DNA from: Chamaea fasciata
Lineage: Eukaryota; Chordata; Aves; Passeriformes; Sylviidae
Assembly (NCBI GenBank): GCA_029207755.1
Contig: JARCOQ010000002.1
Location: 87,012,087 to 87,076,086 of the forward strand
Reading direction: 5' to 3'
DNA length: 64,000 nt
This document shows, in pieces, positions 56,866 to 64,000 of this stretch. The position numbers and the translations under genes are program-made. Positions within the stretch are counted from its first letter, which is position 1. The number at the start of each line of letters is the position of its first letter. Below the pieces are notes generated by a model. It was not told where the DNA came from. It made no database searches and worked only from the letters and a program-made list of their open reading frames with translations.

Positions 56866-59800
56866 GTGGAAGTGGTGTTTGCCAGAGGTTAGTGAATATT
56901 TCCATTTTAGACCTTGTGGGCAGGTCCTCTAGTTGCCTATATACAGACAGAAAATGAGAATTAGGGTCTTTGAGTATATTTGAAGGCAGTATAACTCAGA
57001 TAAATTATGGTATCTTTGCTGACACCACCAATAGAGTTAATGTCAACTCTAAAAGCCCTGTTTAATCTGAACATCTGGGCCATTATGCATATGTTAACTG
57101 GAGTGAAACCATCATGGGTGTTCTCTGTAAACAGCCTACTGTGTCACCTAGTAACAGCATTTGACTCTTAATAGTGTGTGTACTTTCAAGCTGACCCTTA
57201 TCTCAGAACTTTTTCCCAGATATCAACAATCCCTTTGGCTCATACAGTTCCCAAGAGTATCTCTTTTGTATGGTATATAGCTTGTTTAGTTTAAGTTTTT
57301 TCAATCTACACAACAATCTTAAATTGCTTTCTCATCTGCTGCTGGACCCATCTTGTTCATCTCAGTAGCCAGAAACAACATAAACTGAAATACAAGTGTG
57401 TTTCTACAGAAAAGAATCCCTCTGGCTAATCTGACATATTTCATGTTGGATCATCCTAGCTTCATATACTGAAACTGTCAGAAATTACAGTTACGGCCCA
57501 AATATATACAACTTCTCCTATGCTGGACCCCCTATCGAGCCATGATTACTGTCATGACTTGGATGAGTAATAGAAAAGAAGGGTTGTTGGGTTTTGTTAC
57601 AAATAACATACCTGTCAGTGAAGTGAAAGGCATGCCACTTCCAAAAATGTAATGTATGACATGCTTTTCACTTCACCAGGAGGGACAGAGGAACAAATAA
57701 ACTACATGTTTCAAATGTCTCATCTTCTACTCACAATTTGTCTAAGCAATTTCCTTTCTATTGCTTTCCACAAGCTGCTCCAATCAACAAAGAAATTGTA
57801 TTTTAGTCTATTTACAAAATGCAATGTGTTGTCTGACGCACAGTTCTCACCTTTGAAAAATACAGGTGAGTAAAAGCTGATAGAAACAAATGCACCTCTT
57901 CGTGTTAATGGAGTCTACAATGAAGTCCTACCCTAAACCCGAGCACTGCAAATCTGCATGAGGAACCTGGATTTTTTGGAAGGTTGAAGCATAGTTGAAC
58001 ATTGCAAGCACTGCAGGCAACAGAAGAACATCTCTGAGTCCTCTGGTAAGAAAGCTGTGTTGTCTCAAGGGCTGCTACATATATGGACAGTTTATTCTCA
58101 ACTCACCGTCTCCCCTTATTTTCCACCTCAATTTTCATCCCCATATTCCTTAGCACAGTTAAGATTGTTCTCTTTTAACTGCTTCTATAATTCTGTGAAA
58201 AGCAATTTGATCATCTTCAATACCTTAGGTGTGTTACCAACTTCTGCAAAATATTTTGTACATTTCTGTTCATAATTGAATAAACTAGGTTTCACTTGAG
58301 GTGACCAGAAACAGATGGGGTTTTTTTAAACCCTCCCCAAAATGCAAATGCTACTGTGGATAGAGAGCCATGATCCAGGAGCTGCAGAAGTCCCATTCTC
58401 ATCCCTGGTTTGTGTGCTCTCTTTGGTAACTGTCTTGCTGTTTGCTGCAGCATATTAATTCTGAAAGTGATGTAGTGCTTTCGAGTCAAAGAAGTTAGAA
58501 AATGATCCGGAAATGTAGCAGCCCAATAATACCTCCATACTAAATCTTTCACACTGGATTCCATTATAAGTGTCATATTCAGTCTTGTGTCTTTGCACAG
58601 GAAAAAATTTCATAATTACTGCCCGGTCACATGGACAAAAATTTCTGGCAAATATACAGGCCATTTATCACAGCATACTCAAAGTACTAAAAACCTATGT
58701 CACAACATTGGGCTGCTAATTATTAGAAAAGCTATTAAAGCAAGCAAAGAAAAAGCTGATATAATTTTTTTTTTTGAAGTATCCTTATAGGTAGCTTTTC
58801 CTAGATGATTACTTTGATCAACCATCAACCCGGACATGGGGGTTTTTATGGGGGAATTTATTTAACTGAGCACTATAGAAGTGTGGGGGTTACTGGGCTC
58901 TCTTTAAGCACAATACAAAGAACTAGAAATCCAAGATACACAATTCATCTAATCCCAAGGCAGACATCTACAACAGGTCAGAGGACTCACCACACCCATC
59001 TGTAGTCTGGGAAGCCAGATCAATTCAACAGGGATTTCTGCCCCAAATGGTTAACAGGTGAGAACATTTGGTGTACATGACCATGAAGAACTGCCATGTC
59101 CATGGGGGCTTTCCTCACAATTCCTATGCACCTGCACTTCAAATATCTAATCATCATTTATGGTCAAACATCCTCAGTGCAACAGGTACCAGGAGAACCT
59201 TGTACATGGCAGGTAGCTCCCAATGGGAAGCATAAAGAGGAAGGAGAACATATGAGGTATAAGGAATCTGTTACCTTGGGAGCAATCAGTGCTAGAAGCT
59301 TTGAAGTTACCAGATCTGTGCCTTTTATTGCCTTTCTTACACCCACAGGCTAGGAAATAACTAGTAGTGCTGGCAACACTCCTGAAAACTGCTGGCTGAC
59401 TAGTGATGAATTCAGTGTCTCAAGCATCAGTTTCTGCTTAATGAGAGTCCAGTTACTCTAGTTACAGCTGGTAACTATGTAACAATGCCTGTATTCAGCC
59501 AGAGTGAATTAAATCTCCCTGCTTTAGACAAATACATCTTAGGCATTTCAGGTAGGATTCATATGCCCATCTGTAGCCATCTAGAGTGTACACAGACTCA
59601 ATGTGTAGAAATTCTATCCTCCATCTATAAAGAGACTTTTAGTGCTTGATTTGTTATCCTAGAAATCTACCTTGATATGGGATAAATTGCCTTCATGTCA
59701 TTGATGGTAAAAGGAGCTTGGATGCTCACTTCAGCTGGTGCCTGTAGCTGGCCACAAATCAGAGGCCAGTGTCAGAGAGGATGAATCCCACCCCAGAAAT

Positions 59801-60956
59801 GCTGATGACCTCTCAAAAATCTTAGGAAGACAAAGGCTTCCCATAGAAAATTACATTGCCCCCTGGAGCTATTTTCTCATTTAAAATAAAGCATCATGTG
59901 TAAAAAAAAAAAATAAAAAATAATCCTACCGTGTACAAACCTGATCATATTCATTAAAATGTAACCCTGATCAAGGTTCTTATTAACCTGTGTAACAAAT
60001 GTAAGTAGTAGTCAAAAAAGTTAGCTTAACCTAATCACTCTACATCTCAGAAGGATCTACTGGTCATTGCATTTTTTCATATTTTTCAGTTTTTATGCTT
60101 TCCTCATTTATACTATTTTTACATTTTATTTTGTCATGGTCTCCTTTGCATTTTCTCTCTTCCATGCAACAGAGAAGTTTCTCATTTACAAGCTGACATC
60201 TGTGGGTTTGAATAGCACCTTTTAATATAAGTTATATGAATAAGATGTGCTGCATGGTTTTTCAGTGTACCTTACTCAATAATTGACCTCACATAGATTT
60301 TCAGTTATTCATGGTCCCTTGCCTTTTAAAGGGTCCGTGTCAAACACAAAAACAGCCAGTCACAATTTAAAAGCATATTATTCTTCCCTAAACACATCTA
60401 TTCACAGTACCTTTCACAAGTTATTGACCATTTTCTTTCTCAGAATTAAGGATTATAGAAGTTTGTGCAATTAGAACTCTGTTCTTCCTAATTCAACCTG
60501 TTACTTGCTTATGCAATGAAGCATTATGAAGTGCAGGTAGTTGTTTCAAAGGAATTATGACTTCACTAGCTGTACAAAGGGGAGGACAAAGACAAGTCAA
60601 GAGGAAGGAAAACATTTACAACACAATGAGAAAGTAAATCAAATCACATTTGCTGCAAATAGGTTGATGGAAAAGAACACTAATGTTCCCTTCTAGCTGT
60701 GAAGATGAAGTGCTTCTATTGGTCCTTTTTAAAGTATAATACAGTGCTTTATGTGGTCTTTCATTTAGGTTGAAGAGCCCAGACTTTGCATACCTCTTTC
60801 TTTTTCTTTGGACTAGTATTAGAAGTTGAAAAAAAAAAATAACATAGGAAACGAACTTCATGACAATTCCTCCTAGAGCTGCAGAAGTCTACACCACTAG
60901 AAACTTAGTTTGGAGGTTGAAAAACCTCCAATAGTTGAGACCATCTGCTAATGTAC
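56866..60956. other. Unique sequence with one exon-like segment
   Basis: No gene is supported beyond the weak segment at 57775-57865. 58800-59100 is slightly richer in G/C, with no recognised family. A poly-A-like run lies at 59901-59921. Frames such as 58292-58576 (minus) have no known domain. Confidence 0.45.
57775..57865 (+). other. Exon-like segment, 91 bp (weak)
   Basis: The acceptor TTCTATTGCTTTCCACAAG precedes an open frame of 30 codons plus one base that ends AATACAG/GTGAGTAA, a near-ideal donor (GT at 57866-57867). The peptide includes KCNVLSDAQFSPLKNT. No family is recognised. A pseudo-exon is the default explanation. Confidence 0.17.
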
Positions 60957-61147
60957 CTGGAGTTATGCATACCACAGTTTTGCATCCTAATTTCGTAATG
61001 GAAGAGAGAGGAAACAGTACTGACTTTCCATGGGCATATACAGGATGGCAAAGGAGGTGTGAAACCATAGATTACGTTCCGGAAATCATCTTGTCCGGTC
61101 AAAAATAGCGTTGGTTCTGCCATCAGAACATTTCTGAGATCTCTCAG
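60957..61147 (-). other. Candidate coding exon B, minus strand
   Basis: The minus-strand acceptor CTCATGCTTTTTTCAG (AG at plus 61148-61149) opens a frame that stays open to TAA beyond 60957. The peptide begins LRDLRNVLMAEPTLFLTG and continues QDDFRNVIYGFTPPLP. Possible donors are GTATAT (exon 61042-61147, 106 bp) or CCAG/GTACAT (exon 60957-61147, 191 bp). The segment keeps several CpGs. Its frame is phase-compatible with exon A across an 85-bp gap, a size within the range of short avian introns. Protein family unknown. Confidence 0.28.
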
Positions 61148-61232
61148 CTGAAAAAAGCATGAGAAATTGTAGTGCACATTGATATTTTCTGGAGTTAACA
61201 CTCAGTGTGCTTACTAATTTCATCCCACTTAC

Positions 61233-61286
61233 TCCCTTGTGTTTGTGGATTTTTTCATCCTGGGCTTTAGTAGAATTCTTTGGGAT
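61233..61286 (-). other. Candidate coding exon A, minus strand, 54 bp
   Basis: The minus-strand acceptor CCTTTCCTTTTGCAG (AG at plus 61287-61288) precedes exactly 54 bp followed by GGGA/GTAAGTGGG (GT at plus 61231-61232). Both signals are close to consensus. The 18 codons (IPKNSTKAQDEKIHKHKG) are open in phase 0. It would splice in frame to exon B. The lysine-rich, low-hydrophobic peptide resembles a linker and gives no family assignment. Confidence 0.28.
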
Positions 61287-63034
61287 CTGCAAAAGGAAAG
61301 GAGCACGAACTGCTAATTATAATTGTTACTGATGGGAGATTGCAATAAGCTTTAGCAGTTTTTGGATCAAGGCTTGAATTACTGAGTATACTTTAAAGTT
61401 TTTTTCACTCCCTCTCAGTTTAGAAGTATGCATAAATAAACAACTCCACAAAGACAAAGGTAAGAACTGAAGCCTGAGCAAAACTAGCAACTTCTGTTGT
61501 GTGTGTCTCATATCTTTGGCTTTTTTTGTTTAAATGACCCTTGTGTGGTAGGATAAGAAAGAATAATATATGATTAATTTCTATTCTGAAGCCTTGTTTG
61601 AAAGGTGCTTTATTTGCATTAGCATTCATAATTACTTAATGACAAATCAGATATGGTTCATTGCTAGTAAGTGTAGAAACATGTTGTCTGAAGGATGTAG
61701 TGTAATTAGTATACTCCTAAAAACATGTCCCTCATGACCATTGGATATAATCATTATTTTATGTATTTAACTGTGGAATTTATGTTTACTCAGCAGGCTA
61801 GAAACCATCTTCTTTTTTTTTTTTTTTTCCCCAAAGCTATTTAATGCAATACATTTAGACTTTAAAGAAACCCACAAAATTTCCCCAACAGCAGGTACTA
61901 AATAAACAACAAAAAATTAAAACAACTATTATTGCAATGAAGGTGATATATTTTTAGAAAAATATAACCCACATAATATTACATCCATAAAACATAGCAG
62001 GAGGAATAAATATGCAGGGAAGCTCATTTTAATTCCTCAGTTAATAACTTAGATGGAGAAGATGCACACTCTCCTAGATCAATGAGACAATTTGGGCATT
62101 CTTTTATTGTTGATTAGTGAATGTGAAAATGACCTCATTTCAAGGGCATCAAGTGATTTCTTTTTCTCTGCACTGGTATAACACAAGTGAATATTGTGAG
62201 CACTTTTTCTACCCGGGCTGCTGTACATACACTTTTCCTCTGTGACACACAGTGACATCAATCAAAAATCATCAGGACTTTGTAAAGAGGTCTCTAAAAG
62301 TTACACAGACTCTCTAACAATAATCTCATTTTTCCTTAAGACTCACCCTGGAAAAGGGAGACCTTGTTCATGGAACATTTCCAGTGGGCTGCAGGACTGC
62401 AGTTAGGGAGTTCTATGTTACTCGAGCCAGAATCAGTCTCACTTTCACTTGCAAAGAGGCTACAGTTAAAGAGAGAATAATTTTCCTCCACACCCCTGCA
62501 ATGAATATTTCTAGAATATTCATATTTTTAGTGTACTTACTATAATTTAAGGATTTTACCATACAACTATTCATATTTTAAAATACTTGCTACCTAATAC
62601 TCTTTCAACTTCATTATTTCTCCTCCTCATTATTTATTGACTTGAGGCTATGACTGGTGACTTAGAGATAGATGCCTTTTGCCCCTATAAGTACCGAACT
62701 GTTAGGTTTTAAAGTCCTTTACATTTATTAGGGTTTGCCAGTAAGACGAGACATAGACTGTAAGAGGGCTATGGGTGTCTCTGTGCTTCTGCCACCCCAG
62801 CTTCCCAACTACAGCACTCACAGTATCTGTCAGTGAGAGCAGTGACTGCAGTAATCTTTGCATTGTTATTATCACTTGCCTAGGGAAAGCATGGGTGCTA
62901 GGCAGGATTGAGAAGCAAGCGCTTTCTGCCTGAACATCCTCCACAGCTGGAATAACTGTGCCCCCCGTGACAAGTTATGGGATATGAAGAGAGGAGAAAC
63001 ATGCCTCCTCTCTTTTGTAGGTTGTCACTGGGTT

Positions 63035-63050
63035 GGGGAAGGGGGGGGGG
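63035..63050 (+). repeat. G-run (G4-AA-G10)
   Basis: GGGG, AA, then ten G on the plus strand, preceded by GGTT. This can support a G-quadruplex and is a likely site of sequencing and length error. Confidence 0.85.
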
Positions 63051-63273
63051 CTGCACTTGGTATTATGAAGAGCAGGTCATGACATTACATTAAAAGGCTA
63101 GTAATAAATGGGTCCATTAAACTTGGGTGGTAATGAAGAACACAGGAAACTTTTGTAGCAATAATACTGCAAACATGACAGGATGTTTTAGTACTTCCTT
63201 GGTCCACGATGATCTGCTTCTCTAGGGTTTGCTGAAGGATGCTGAACACTCTTCTTCCCCATTCTCCATGCAG

Positions 63274-63338
63274 GCGCTGCACCCACCTGTGTTCTCCCAG
63301 AGGATATAGACCAGACTACATCAGTGATTTTGACTAAG
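63274..63338 (+). other. Candidate internal exon, 65 bp
   Basis: The acceptor TCTTCCCCATTCTCCATGCAG-type tract (ending at 63273) is strong and the donor ACTAAG/GTAGAAAT moderate. Only the frame with two leading bases is open (AAPTCVLPEDIDQTTSVILT), ending on a codon boundary. The other frames stop inside or at the end. No family is recognised, and a pseudo-exon is quite possible. Confidence 0.2.
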
Positions 63339-64000
63339 GTAGAAATGCATGTGTTTTCTAATGCCAGAAAACAACAAATATGATAAATGAAATCTAAATG
63401 AAAACTAATGCAAGAATTCCATCAAAATCACTCCAACTGAAAAATGTAAAGCACATTCATAATACAAAATAAAAGATGGTCTGTTATTTTCTTTTCCTTT
63501 GTCGTGTTCCGGAAATGTGTCCTTCTGCTTTGCTTTTTACGATATGTACCTGAAGTATTCTGTAGCAAAATAAGGAATCTTAAACAAGATCTCTACAAAG
63601 AAAATCCTGTTGGGAATGACACCGGGGCATTTTCTGAAGGACACTTATTTTTATGATGAAAACAGAATTTAAAATGAAAGAAAGAGAGAGCATTTCCCTA
63701 ACTGAAAAACAGATTGAATAGCTGTAGCAGGGGTGTGTGGATGAAGACTGTAGCTAGGAAAGTACAGAGAGCCTGTTGAAGGGGTGGAGGGCAGGTGGTA
63801 CAGATTGGCAAGACTGTTGGATGTGGGCTGGTAGAAATGTGCATTGGGAATAGTCATGAGGGAGACAAGAAGTGTTGCTCACACCAGAAAAAAACTTTTT
63901 GAGGTACAGGATGAATATCATGAAGATTCAGAGAAATATTTTGCCATAAAACTTTATGCTTTTCTCTCAGTACTAAGGACATTTTCATATTCATTCATTC

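Larger units (their letters stand above)
61289..64000. other. Unique AT-rich sequence to the window end
   Basis: No gene is supported beyond the exon-like segment at 63274-63338. A plus-strand 41-bp segment ending at about 61460 (ACAAAG/GTAAGAAC) has strong splice signals but is very short. Poly-T lies at about 61811-61829 and a G run at 63035-63050. Confidence 0.45.

Noticed and set aside
1..64000. CRISPR array, tRNA, rRNA, prokaryotic operon or viral genome
   Set aside because: No regularly spaced repeats, no cloverleaf or rRNA-like sequence, no dense long genes. CR1 and MIR copies mark vertebrate nuclear DNA.

Overview
The window reads as AT-rich vertebrate nuclear DNA, most likely from a bird. 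The evidence is several 3'-anchored CR1 LINE copies ending in the avian-type tail (variants of TGATTCTATGA), plus old amniote CORE-SINE/MIR copies. I see no bacterial gene density, tRNA, rRNA, CRISPR array or operon. The great majority of the short open frames behave as chance frames, and the longest ones lie in low-complexity tracts or in the broken CR1 ORF2. I cannot name any gene here. The sequence fits an intergenic region or the intron(s) of a large gene.

Layout. 1-7130 is unique AT-rich sequence with a somewhat GC-richer block at 2370-3300. 7131-7915 holds two minus-strand CR1 copies of different apparent age. 7916-17516 is unique, with an A-rich tract at 10961-11013 and an exon-like open block at 15029-15221. 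17517-18522 is the best CR1, with a decayed ORF2 end and an intact 3' tail. 18523-25721 is unique apart from a minus-strand MIR (20466-20640) and a very AT-rich block (22660-23160). 25722-25955 is a CR1 tail. 29560-29850 is a CpG-retaining block with AP-1 and RFX X-box palindromes. 33885-34018 is an A/C tract with long C runs. 37371-37454 is an 84-bp exon-like block. 40085-40242 is a CR1 tail, 42030-42250 holds MIR-type remnants, and 45535-45664 is a pyrimidine tract plus a 14-bp tandem repeat. 49660-50130 is GC-richer with a perfect 14-bp hairpin. 52179-52770 carries an (AAT)n microsatellite and a clear MIR. 55054-55215 is a G/T tract and 56798-56865 a CR1 tail on the minus strand. 60957-61286 carries a phase-compatible pair of minus-strand exon-like segments.

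No set of genes can be shown to work together. The items most worth testing are the possible small coding exons (61042-61286 minus, 37371-37454 plus, 15029-15221 plus) and the possible regulatory palindromes (29564-29625, 35799-35811, 41555-41592, 49831-49878). Pseudo-exons with good splice signals are common in vertebrate introns, so each exon call is tentative. I found no evidence of a novel multi-gene system.
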